Origin: Brachionus manjavacas
Taxonomy: Eukaryota; Rotifera; Eurotatoria; Ploima; Brachionidae
Assembly: GCA_019054805.1 (NCBI GenBank)
Contig: JAHQIY010000014.1
Location: 620,001-684,000 of the forward strand
DNA: 64,000 nucleotides
Direction: 5' to 3'
The notes beneath the pieces are model-generated. The model was not told the origin of the DNA. It did not search any database and worked only from the letters and a program-made list of their open reading frames with translations. Positions 1-9,237 of the stretch are shown here, in pieces. Made by a program: the position numbers and the translations under genes. Every line of letters begins with the position of its first letter. Position 1 is the first letter of the stretch.

Positions 1-304
1 GATAAACAAATGTGCACAATAGACTTTCAAACTATTTTTTTATATATTTTTTTTATATTTTTATTGGTATTTTACTTGGCAAATTTTATAATTACTTTTG
101 AACAATTGTAAATATACTTAATTTTAATAAGAGTACTGGAGGTCCGCGATTGACGCTCCAACTCCCAAAATCGCCCTAGTTGCGGCTTTCTTATTTAAAT
201 AAATTAAATAAATAAATAATCCCATTAATAATGGTTTTGACTAATTTGAGAAACAGATATAGCATTTTTAATCGAAGAGGTGATAAAGTTGGAATAAAAA
301 CCTA
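1..304. other. AT-rich intergenic stretch, possible LINE 3' tail
   Basis: No gene is visible. Positions 140-215 have higher GC and are followed by AAATAAATAAATAA-type repeats. The other LINE 3' ends in this window look the same: a short GC-richer stem followed by AATA repeats. No coding part is attached, so this is only a possible retroelement tail. Confidence 0.3.
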
Positions 305-951
305 ATGGAATTAGAAGAAGAACCATTCGCAACTAACTTAAAGAATCACTTTGATAAAAATATTGAATTAGATGACATTTCATGCAAAAAACATTTAAAG
401 AACTATCAAAATTATGTTAGAAAAGATAATCCACTTTTGATCTCACAAGCGATTAGTAACATTCCAACGCATTCAATCTACATTAACGAATCAAGCATGG
501 AAACCGAAAGTAGTCAAAATTTGAATACTTCGCTTAACTAAAATCTGAATGATGATGATAAAATTTTTGTTGAAAATAAGCCGTGTACGTCAGCTCAAGC
601 TAAAATCATCCCCGAATTTAGCGTTACAACCGCGTTAATTAATAAAGAACTGTAATTTGAATTTATCTCAAATCTAAAACACAACTCGAAAGGCTCGAAT
701 TCTAATATTAGAACCGCTGTAGACATTGGACGCTAGTAGGTTGGCTTCGGAGCAGTTCCGTCACAAGCGAATCCAAATAACGTCAAAGATGTGAGGATAA
801 TTCAGCTTGTTTTGAGCAATCCGAACGGAAAGCTACCAGCTGGAATTTTGAGATAGGCTTTGAGACTTATGAACATAGACTTTGTTGTTGAGCATATTCC
901 TGAAAAGACAAACATAGCTGATTTTTTGTATAGGCAACTAATCGAAGATTG
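305..951 (+). pseudogene. Ty3/gypsy-type RNase H remnant of an LTR retrotransposon
   Basis: One reading frame runs from 305 to 951, broken by TAA at 539-541, another TAA near 652, a TAG pair after 733 and a TAG near 854. Around 719-768 it reads DIGR..VGFGAVPSQ, like the first acidic motif of the gypsy RNase H domain. Around 836-945 it reads KLPAGILR, stop, ALRLMNIDFVVEHIPEKTN and IADFLYR. This is the family's classic end of RNase H, with the stop where a Trp is expected. The middle of the domain is missing, so this is an internally deleted, dead copy. The first 78 residues (305-538) are acidic and unrecognised and may be an earlier part of the same polyprotein. No LTR pair, protease or integrase is seen. 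Confidence 0.55.
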
Positions 952-977
952 ACTGCGAGGCAATTCAAAAGCGGAAC

Positions 978-2400
978 TTGTCAGTAGCTTTCAGTAGAGT
1001 GATGAATACTACCAACAAAATTGAGGGTTTAAACAATTTATTAAAACTAATTTGCGAAAGAGTTGAGTTGCCACTTGACGTGATAATTTTAAGTTTGAAT
1101 CAGTTATCAGTGTATTACTGCAATGAAATCAGGTTTGGGTTTGGTAACCGCGGTAATTACCGAATAAGACCTGATTTCGAAGAACAGTGTTTTGTAGACA
1201 CTCGCTTTGTTAAAACAAGGGAAACTATGGCACCTTCAGAAATTGTTAAGTCTTTAATTGAGAACAAAAATGAACTACTCGAAATATGTGGCGTAAAATT
1301 TTCTACGATTAGTGCGAGCGAGGAAAGTGATATTGAGTCTAAAGATTCAGATGTTGAGTCTAATGATTTGCTTTCAAATTCAATCGAAAGTAAAGAAGAA
1401 GAATTCTAGCTGATGACTTTATACCTGATTTTTTGTCTCTTCCGTATTTGCCCACTACATCCTTGAATGATCAGATAAATGTATCTGATGACGTGTCTGT
1501 GAAAACTATTACTCTTTCGAAATCAAATTCATCGAATGTGAATATTATCGGTGAAAATACATCTGAAGATGATTCTGATTCAGATGAAGAGAATCCAATG
1601 CCTTTTGAATTGAAAAATAGATTTAATTCAAAAATTAGTAGAGCATTGTGGTTTGTAAATAATAATAAAGTCAAACATGATATTGAGTTGAAACTTTACT
1701 TCATTACAGATGAAAAAAACAATTGCTTCCGAGTAAAATTATTGCCTAAAAAGACATGCTCTTGTCGGGAAAAAAACAACCTGTTCGCACATTTTAGCGA
1801 TTCAGTCTATAAATGGTATAGACATTTCTAATAACTAAAAAATTCCGAATCTAACAAATTTGACAAAAGCTAAAAATTTTGGTATTACTGGTCGTAAGAA
1901 AAAGGGTCATCAAATCAATTCATTTGAGCCTAAAACGAATTAGCAATCTGGCATTTTACACCAACAATTTGAGTTATTTTTGAAAGAATTGCTCCTTAAA
2001 GAGTATCATGCTTGTTTAGATGAGATTCTCAGCTCAAATACTTTGATAAAAGCTAAATAGATAATTAGCAATTTTAATTTATTAACTGATATTTCTCTCG
2101 ATGAGATAGACATGGAAGGTTTAGAAAAATTCTTCAATAAATCGACATGGAAAATAGCCAAATCTTTAATAGATCAAAAAGTAAAACATTGTTTTTGTCC
2201 AGTTTGTTAAAATGTTTGCTTAGAGAATTCCATAGAATGTAAAATGTAGATTTTGGTATCATTTTGATTGTGCCAAAGTAAGTAAATTTCATCGAGCTGG
2301 AAAAGGTAAAAGTTGGATTTGCGAAAAGTATGGTTTTGTCTGTGAGAGGAACTAGATTTACAAAATTTAACTGATATTTATTGTGTATAACTTTCATTTA
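978..2400 (+). pseudogene. Mutator-like (MULE) transposase C-terminal remnant with SWIM and PHD-like fingers
   Basis: The open frame 978-1409 carries NTTNKIEGLNNLLK, typical of the segment after the MULE DDE domain. It then becomes acidic and Ser-rich (ESDIESKDSDVESND). A second frame, 1433-1831, continues with another acidic run and then a SWIM-like finger, FRVKLLPKKTCSCRE...AHF, in which the third metal ligand (Cys) is replaced. After stops and a shift, 2180-2345 reads CFCPVC, stop, NVC...IEC, then FWYHFDCAKV and GKSWICEK. The Cys/His/Trp spacing is that of a PHD finger. The catalytic DDE part is absent upstream, where the gypsy remnant abuts. In-frame stops and at least two frameshifts make it non-functional. 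That all pieces belong to one element is inferred from order and spacing. Confidence 0.5.
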
Positions 2401-2429
2401 ATCAAAATTGAACTTTATAATAAATTTTT

Positions 2430-2650
2430 TTTTGCTTATTTTTTAAAATCCGCTAAAAATTCCGTCAGTTCCGTCAATTCCGTAAATAAATTCCGGCAGA
2501 ATTTAAAAATCTACTAAAAGACGGAAATTCCCCTTTTTAGTAAGTATTTTACGGAATTAAAAAAATTTTTTTTTCGATTTTTTTGGCGGAATTTGGGCCA
2601 CGGAATTCCGTATTCCACGTTCCGGATTCCGCTTTTTAGGGACAACCATT
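2430..2650. repeat. Clustered TTCCGT / ACGGAA motifs with inverted copies
   Basis: The hexamer TTCCGT and its complement recur many times in about 200 bp, partly as the palindrome GGAATTCCGT. The block separates the MULE remnant from the Merlin remnant, so it may be terminal sequence of one of them. Its ends do not give a clean inverted-repeat pair by eye. Confidence 0.45.
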
Positions 2651-2654
2651 AAAA

Positions 2655-3593
2655 AACGTACTCCCGAAAGAATCTTGGTGTTCTAAATGAGAGCGTAACT
2701 GTGAAGGAAAAAAAAGAGAAGATGTGACTGATGCCCGAGTCTGGAGATGTCAATGCGAATGGCGAAAGTCTATAAGAAAAAATAGCTGTTTTAGTCAATT
2801 CAATCTTAAACTTAATGAAATACAAAAGCTATTTTTGTTTTGGTAATTGCAAATTTGAGATTTAAGGACAAACTGTTGTTACTTTTCAACAGAAAATTCG
2901 ACTAATTGTTAGGAAATCACTCAATAAAAAAGATGTAAGGCTAGGTGGAAGAAATAAAATAGTTGAAATCGATGAATCTCTTTTCGTTAAGGTAAAGCAT
3001 CATTAAGGCACGGACCCGAAAAGGCCACAAGCGTGGCTTTTTGGTATGCATGAAAGAGATTCATCGAAAACTATTTTTGTTATTATCAAAAAAAGAGATG
3101 CATTCACTTTGGTTGAATGTTATTTATCATTATGTTCTACCAAATACAACAAAATATTCAGACTGTTTGTCTAGTTAACCGAATCAGACTAATGGATAAA
3201 AACTTTAGACATTATATTGTGAATCATGATCTTTACTTGGTAGATCTATCCACCGGTGTTCATACAAACACAATTGAATCGCTATGAAATGGCACAAAAA
3301 GTCACATTAAACAAATGAAAGGAGTTTCTAGATCATACTTAGCTTCTTATTTGGACGAGTACAGTTGGAGAAAAATGAACTGTAATAGTCGTTTAGATGC
3401 CGCTGATGCGATTTTAGAGGCAATTAGTATACAGTATAATCCTTTATCCAGATTAGACAATTTAGTAAATGATTTCCAAAGTTTAAGATCAAATGATGAT
3501 GATTTAGATAAATTGAGTTTGATGTCGATAATGGTGACGAAGAAACAGAACCTGATAAGTAATACGTTTACCTTTGCCTTTATACGAAAATGA
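2655..3593 (+). pseudogene. Merlin / IS1595-type (ISXO2-like) DDE transposase remnant
   Basis: Several frames join into the recognisable order of an ISXO2-like transposase. RVWRCQCEWRKSIRKNSCF lies near 2730-2790. RLGGRNKIVEIDESLF with the first catalytic Asp lies near 2940-2990. PKRPQAWLFGMHERDSSKT follows near 3015-3070. LSTGVHTNTIESL, stop, NGTKSHIK with the catalytic Glu lies near 3250-3312. LDEYSWRKMN closes the domain near 3350-3380. A TGA stands where the conserved Trp after IES is expected, and other stops and shifts break the middle. The intact frame 3315-3593 holds only the tail. Merlin elements are known in many invertebrates; this one is dead. Terminal inverted repeats were not identified. 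Confidence 0.7.
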
Positions 3594-3721
3594 GAATATT
3601 GATCCGATTGCTAATGAATTTATTACATTCAATCAATTTGAAACAGAAATAAAGAAAATAATTAAAGATTTAAGTGAATCAAATGAGTTTATATAAAGGA
3701 TTTTATAAAAATAATTTAAAA

Positions 3722-3957
3722 ATAACGTAATTGCTCGATTTAAGTGACATGTCACTATAGTTGGGTATTCGGCTAAAGTGACATGTCACTATTTATCGAA
3801 CACTGGTTTTCATTTTGACCTTTTTCGACTAATGTCACTATAACATGTCACTATAGTCGAAAAAGGCCTAAAAATGACGATTTTTACAAAATTTAGTTTC
3901 CAAGTTAGTGACATGTCACTAAAGTCAAAAAAAGGCTTAAAAATGATGTTTTAAGTA
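3722..3957 (+). repeat. Left terminal inverted repeat with palindromic motifs
   Basis: Perfect AGTGACATGTCACT lies at 3743-3756, 3777-3790 and 3907-3920. A broken version (AATGTCACTATAACATGTCACT-like) lies at about 3831-3852. The first two start 34 bp apart. Confidence 0.8.
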
Positions 3958-4424
3958 ATTAAACTATTTTTTATTAGTTTTTGTTTGAATAACGAGAAAG
4001 TGTTTAACAAGTAAGATATTTTTTATTTTATTTAGCGAATTTTACGCAAGAATAAAAAACCAGAAATTGACCTATAAAATTAAAAAAAGCTATTGTCTAA
4101 AAATCCTAAAATATTTTTATGTTATTTACAGTTTGGTTAATAAAATGAATAATTTTGTTTGAAACTCTTTGGAAAACAATTTCCACAAATCCAGTTTTTA
4201 CATCTTTCACATGAAAACAAGCATCTTTTTCGGAACTAGATTTAAAAATAGCTATTCCTTTAAAAAACATTTGAGTCCAGTACTATTTTCAAAAATATGC
4301 GACTTAGATGGAGCTGGTGATCTGGAAAATAAATTCGACTTGGAAATTTCTACATGTTAATTTGGACAAATGTTCAGGATGTTCAGAGTTTTCGATAAAC
4401 AGGAAATTACATACACACAATTTA

Positions 4425-5006
4425 AATAAAATTCCCAAGATTTTTTTTTTTTTTTTTTTTAAATAATTTGAGGGGAGCCTCGGGCAGCACAGAATGGAAC
4501 TAAGTCCTTCTTTTTAGCCCAACGAGTGTAAAAAAACGAATAAAAGTAAAATAAAAAAAAAAAAAAAATTACAATAAAAACTAGTTTTAAAAAGAAACGA
4601 AATTAAACATCGTCTAAAATAGATTTGAATATTTGAAATAGTGAATTGAATTTTTCATTCGAGTTGTTTACTGTGAGTTGGGCTTGATATGACTCGAGAT
4701 CTTGGATTAGTTGTTGATGATTTGCCCTTTTGGTTAGGAATTTGTACAAAAGCTTTTTTGATCTGGTTTCTAATAAGTCTAAGTTGAGGGATTTGTGGAT
4801 GGTAACAATTTTGGTTTTCAATGGGAAAAATTTGATGTGTTTGAGCACTTTGTTTTGAAGTTTTTGGATGTCAGATGTGATTTTTTGGGTTGAGCATAAT
4901 AACGGGATGAACGCATAGTCGAATTGCGAACGAATAAAGTTTTTGAAAATGATTTTACAAATTGACATTGAGTTTTTTAGCTTTAGCCTTAATAAAATTC
5001 CCAAGA
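4425..5006 (-). mobile_element. 5'-truncated LINE insertion with target-site duplication
   Basis: The sequence AATAAAATTCCCAAGA occurs exactly at 4425-4440 and 4991-5006, bracketing the insert. The insert begins on the plus strand with a run of T (poly-A tail of a minus-strand element) from 4441. The minus-strand frame from about 4990 to 4603 encodes the C-terminal part of a non-LTR reverse-transcriptase protein, with IIFKNFIRSQFDYAFIPLL and IQKLQNKVLKHIKFFPL, then about 80 residues to a stop at 4603. Only ~130 residues remain, so it was truncated at the 5' end on insertion by target-primed reverse transcription. The clean duplication indicates a fairly young insertion. The 3' UTR carries GAAGGACTTAGTTCC and a CCCGAGGCTCCCCTC stretch also seen elsewhere (LINE C family here). 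Confidence 0.8.
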
Positions 5007-5249
5007 TAATCCTTGAAAAAATATAAGTAAAAAAATTAATTGATTAATTGATTTAAGTTTCTCATGTAAAGGCGTGTTTAGTTATCAATTAAAACAATCA
5101 ATCCCTTTTTATAACATCAATCAAATACATAAAATTTAAGGATAAAACTATAAGTTAAATTTTTATATGTTTCGTAATGCCTAATTGCGGCTCTTTTGAA
5201 TTCCATTGAATATGCACGACATATTCGGTTACCCAGCTCATTTTTCGAT

Positions 5250-5480
5250 TTTAACAACAGCGTCCAAACAACAGCCGTCGCGGCCGTCCGTCCAAGCCTG
5301 TTTGCGGCTCCGACTCGTCCGTCCCATCCGACCGACCCGTCCAACCAACCCGTCCGTCCAAACCGGCTTTCACGGCCGACCAAGCCGATCCATCTGGCCA
5401 ACCCAGTCGACCCATCCGACCTAACCGGCCGACCGGTCTGACCTAACCTACTTACACGGCTGACGTAGCCGTCCGCACCT
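5250..5480. repeat. GC-rich CCGNCC/CCGTCC low-complexity block
   Basis: About 230 bp of repeated CCGACC, CCGTCC and CCAACC units, strikingly GC-rich against an AT-rich background. Open frames on both strands (e.g. 5196-5441, 5117-5401) exist only because AT-rich stop codons are missing, and they encode simple Pro/Arg/Thr or Gly/Arg/Trp repeats. I do not read them as genes. Confidence 0.6.
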
Positions 5481-5499
5481 TCAGATATTGCGGGACGAC

Positions 5500-5744
5500 C
5501 TAGGCGTTCAATATTTTATACAATTTTATTAAGATACTTATTATTTATTATAAATTGAAAAATGCTTTCCTGAGAATTTCCTAGTTGGGCAATATTTTAC
5601 TTTTAGATTTCAAAATGATAACTCATTTTGGATCATAAGCTCCCATTAAGAAATCCTCATATGAAAAATATTTAGTATTTTTTTTTTAATTTTTGATAAA
5701 AAATAAATAAATTTTTTTTCTAAAATAAAATATTGAACGCCTAG
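5500..5744. mobile_element. MITE-like element with 20-bp terminal inverted repeats
   Basis: CTAGGCGTTCAATATTTTAT at 5500-5519 is the exact reverse complement of 5725-5744. The 205 bp between them are AT-rich and non-coding. Size, perfect short inverted repeats and lack of coding sequence fit a MITE. The ends start with CTAG, which may be part of the target site. Confidence 0.65.
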
Positions 5745-6144
5745 ACCTGACAGTTCTGTCGGACGTCATGACATGACAGATTTAGACCGGCCGGATCGTT
5801 GGCGCTGCGTTTTTATTAAAACCGCTGTAAATAAAGTTTAATTTTAACTTATTTTATTTTTTAATTTTAACTAAATAAAGTTTAATATTAATATTTTTCT
5901 AAATCAGCAGATAAAAATCCATATGAATAAAAATTTTATAATATATTTTTGGAAAAATAATTTTGGTATATATAATCCACCCTTTTAATATACAATACAA
6001 TTTATAAGCCTTTTAACAATATTTTTGAGGCCGTTTTTGTATATTACAAGATTGGATTATTATCCAAATATTTTAATTTATACTGTTATATTTATATAAA
6101 AAAAAACAAATCTATCAAAACTAAACTTTTTACTCATACTTTAC

Positions 6145-6380
6145 AATTTTTAAATGATATTTTAAGCCTTTTTTTGACTTTAGTGACATGTCACTAACTT
6201 GGAAACTAAATTTTGTAAAAATCGTCATTTTTAGGCCTTTTTCGACTATAGTGACATGTCGCATTAGTCGAAAAAGGTCAAAATGAAAACCAGTGTTCGA
6301 TAAATAGTGACATGTCACTTTAGCCGAATACCCAACTATAGTGACATGTCACTAAAGTCACAATCGAGCATTTACGTTAT
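6145..6380 (-). repeat. Right terminal inverted repeat with palindromic motifs
   Basis: This is the reverse complement of the left arm. AGTGACATGTCACT lies at 6182-6195, 6306-6319 and 6340-6353. A one-arm variant (ending TCGCA) lies at 6250-6263. The 34-bp spacing of the outer pair matches the left arm. Confidence 0.8.
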
Positions 6381-6529
6381 AAAGTAATTTATTAATTTAA
6401 TTTATATATATAGTAATTTATCGAGTTATAAAGTTATTTAGACAAGGCGCAAAGAAATTTGATCCACATTTTATCTGTTTTTTATGATCAAAAAATCAAA
6501 AAATCAAGAAAGTAATGATGATAAAGTTT

Positions 6530-7092
6530 GATGAAACTTGGGATTCAACTTTGATGAACTTTATCTATTTTCAAAACTAACTTTTATTGATACAATTAAA
6601 TATAATTATCTATCATCACAATTTTTAAAATATATGCTAAGTGACCCCCCCTCTAATAAATCTTTTTCCTCCGACTTAGTACTTATTTCCAAGTACTTTA
6701 AAATTGAAACCTCAAAAATTTCAGTAAATATAAACCAACTTAAAGAAAATCTTAAGATTAATCTGATTTCTAATGATGGTATATCTGATTCAATTTGGTT
6801 ATGTCTTTGCAATTTAAAATTAAAACATTACAGAACTCTCCTAAATGAGCTAATTCAAAATAAAAGAAATTCATGAATTTTGGTCCGAATTATCTTGCTT
6901 TCTAACTTTCATCCCTTTTTCTATTTTCGAACTAATGTTCCTTTTTTATTTTTGTAATTTTATTTTTAGATAATAATTTTTCATTTTTTAAAAAAACACA
7001 AAAACACAAAAAAAAAAATTTTATCTTTATTTTCTTTTACTTCTCCTTAAAGGAGGTTAATTCAATTCAATAAATAAATAAATAAATAAAGT
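6530..7092 (+). mobile_element. LINE A copy: C-terminal ORF fragment plus 3' tail
   Basis: The open frame 6538-6876 (112 aa) encodes FDELYLFSKLTFIDTIKYN...NQLKENLKINLISNDGIS...CNLKLKHYR. The same domain recurs in broken form near 34,070 and 37,510. About 160 bp after the stop comes CTCCTTAAAGGAG, able to form a short hairpin, then AATTCAATAAATAAATAAAT repeats. The same hairpin-plus-AATA tail ends the other two copies. This is therefore the last part of a non-LTR retrotransposon protein, truncated at the 5' end. The domain itself is not the reverse transcriptase and I do not recognise it. Confidence 0.6.
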
Positions 7093-7770
7093 AGACGTAT
7101 CGTCAAGTCCAAAAAAATACAATTTGAGACAAAGAAAATATTTTTTTTCTTTTCCTCAAATAATTTCATTTTGTGTATTTTATTGATTAATTTAATTATA
7201 AGTTTATTGCCTCGTTAGATAATAAATATTTTGATTATTTTCCGTTAATTTATTTTTATTGTCCGTAGATTTTTTATTAATTGGCCGTCAAATTATTTAC
7301 TATATAATGAAAAAAATTTACCTGGCCGTCAATTTTACCTGGCCAACAATTAACGGACTATTCGCCGTATAAAGAGTTATTGTTTGAACCAAGTTTAAAA
7401 TCAACATGGTTCAAAAACATTTGAATACCTTTATTCAAGACTTATATACAAGTTTGTAATTATTAAGAAAGACTTAAATGTAAACAACTTTATATTATAT
7501 ATTTTTTTATTGATATTAATATAATTGTTGAAACAAACAATATGTTATATTACAAAATTTGATTTAAAAATAAAAACATTATATTCTTGAGTTTTTATTT
7601 AAATTTTATTATGATTTATATATTTTTTTAAATATTTAAATTAATGAAGTTTTGATCAGGTCATCGTTATTAGTTACCTATTAATGTTGATTATAGGCAC
7701 TAGCCTTATGATTAGACTTGGATATATATCATAGAGTTTTTTTGGAGAAAAAATAATTTTTTCATTTGAA
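7093..7770. other. AT-rich non-coding sequence
   Basis: No gene seen. Positions 7238-7375 contain scattered copies of GGCCGTCAA and an inverted TCCGTTAATT/AATTAACGGA pair, perhaps an old non-autonomous transposon. Confidence 0.3.
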
Positions 7771-7890
7771 AAAGCGCAGCTCAATTGATCCCTCTTTAAT
7801 TAAACGGAGCTCAATCACTCATTTCTGGTCAATCGTTCTAAGTCTCGCCATCATATGGATCATATCCAGGACTTTATTTAAAGCATCTTT
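7771..7890 (+). pseudogene. Decayed copy of the short S/A/Q-rich gene (3' half of exon 2)
   Basis: Aligns with the last ~115 bp of the short gene at 20,421-20,736: GCTCAATTGA...CCCTCTTT...ACGGAGCTCAATCACT...CTGGTCAATCGTT...GGATCATATCCAGG.CTTTATT. Several substitutions and indels disrupt the frame, and exon 1 and the first half of exon 2 are gone. It lies ~1.4 kb upstream of the first PAN-domain gene, as the intact copy lies ~1.1 kb upstream of the second. Confidence 0.7.
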
Positions 7891-9237
7891 TGTTTTAGAA
7901 TTTAAAAATTTTTGAAATAATTTATTTTTTTAAAGCAATTCAGATAGAATTCTAAATTACTTCATTTATTTTTGATAAGAGTGCACTCTTAAAATGTTTA
8001 TATTAGAAAGACTTAGAAGAAAAAATAATTTAATGTTGATTTTTGAAATTGATGTTTTTAATTCTTTTTTAAAGCAGAAATATTTTCCTTTAGAAAAAAA
8101 CGCTTTTAATTAATTAAGCTGCCAAAAATAAATTTTTTAATGACATATTTAGCATCCCCCCATTTGTTAATTTAAAATGGAAAATTTGAGAACAAATTTT
8201 ATTTTATTTTAAATATACATCAAAATATTCTGACAAATATTGTTGTTGTTCATTTTTTAAAATAAATATTAGAAAAACGAATTTTTTGCTATCGAAAAGT
8301 TTATAGCAAATGGCCATAATATTTTAGTATAAAAAAATTGATTAATTAAATTTTAGTTCTAAACATTTAAGTAAATTGTTTCTAAATGGTTTTAGTAAAT
8401 TTACTAATTGGCGACAAATTTTTCCGATTCAAATTTAAATAATTTTTTCCTATTTAGGCATTGTAAATTTTAAAATAAATTTTATCTCTCGAAAAACTTA
8501 AAAAACTTTAAATATTAGATAATATGTAAAGCGCTTAGCAGACTTGTTTGCTTTGTTTTTTGGGATATAATTTGGTCGAAGCTTCCAAATTTTACAGAAT
8601 CAAAAATGTTCAGACCTTACTCACCTAATTTAATTTTTCTTTGTTAATTTCAAATCCCCTCATTTTTTCCCAAAACTTTCTAGTCATTGTGAATTTTAAT
8701 ATAATTTTCGAATACAACTATTTTATTGATAATAAAATAAATCATAATGTAAAGCAGCTGCCATAGATGGCTTCCTTTGTAAGTGGTCTCTACAAGGCTG
8801 CTTGCCGTAGCTTATTATTATTAAAGTTAATGAAAGTCAAAGTTTATCAAAATATTCATATTTTATTTGATTTGAAAAGTTACTTTAAAAATTAAAATCA
8901 ATTTTTGTTTTCGGAATTTAGTGAAACACATTTTGCTTCATATTGACTATAACCAAGATAATTTTTGAATAAGTTAAAATAAATAAAAAAAATAAAGAAA
9001 TTTTTTTATCTATTAAATTGATTTTATTTTTGGTATTGCTAAATTTTTTTGGTGTGATAAATCTAAATGAACAATCTTTTTAGCTAGGAAATATAATTAA
9101 TTTATCTTGAATTTTTGGAACTGGAGAGAATACTAAATATAAGTTTATTTTAAGGACTTATTTTGTTTTTATAAAAAATTCAGAATCTTTGATATTTTTA
9201 ATTTTGTTTTTTATTAGACGGTTTAGTTAATCTAAAA
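7891..9237. other. AT-rich non-coding sequence upstream of the PAN gene
   Basis: No convincing gene. 8750-8820 has a slightly GC-richer stretch (GCAGCTGCCATAGATGGC, AAGGCTGCTTGCCG) of unknown origin. The promoter of the gene starting at 9238 should lie in the last few hundred bases, but no clear core motif stands out. Confidence 0.3.

Larger units (their letters stand above)
3722..6380. mobile_element. 2.66-kb element with long terminal inverted repeats built on a 14-bp palindrome
   Basis: The left end (3722-3957) and right end (6145-6380) are near-perfect reverse complements, starting outside with ATAACGTAA(T/A)TGCTCGATT. Both arms contain several copies of the perfect palindrome AGTGACATGTCACT. 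No transposase is seen between them. The interior holds a LINE fragment, a GC-rich repeat block and a MITE, so it looks like a non-autonomous DNA transposon or foldback element later colonised by others. A target-site duplication is not obvious; the flanks are AT-only. Confidence 0.7.

Noticed and set aside
305-3500. Non-standard genetic code: many in-frame TAA/TAG in otherwise recognisable domains, several where Gln or Trp is expected.
   Set aside because: The intact host genes use TAA, TAG and TGA as normal ends (short genes and kinase TAA, transporter TAG, protocadherin TGA). The stops fit C-to-T and G-to-A decay of dead transposons (CAA/CAG, CGA, TGG).
5117-5441. Three overlapping ORFs on both strands in the GC-rich block.
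   Set aside because: Low-complexity Pro/Thr/Arg or Gly/Arg/Trp translations of a simple repeat, open only because the block lacks A/T.
3743-6353. AGTGACATGTCACT as a host p53-like response element.
   Set aside because: The core CATG is right but the outer bases (T at the first purine position) do not fit the consensus, and the sites are confined to transposon ends.
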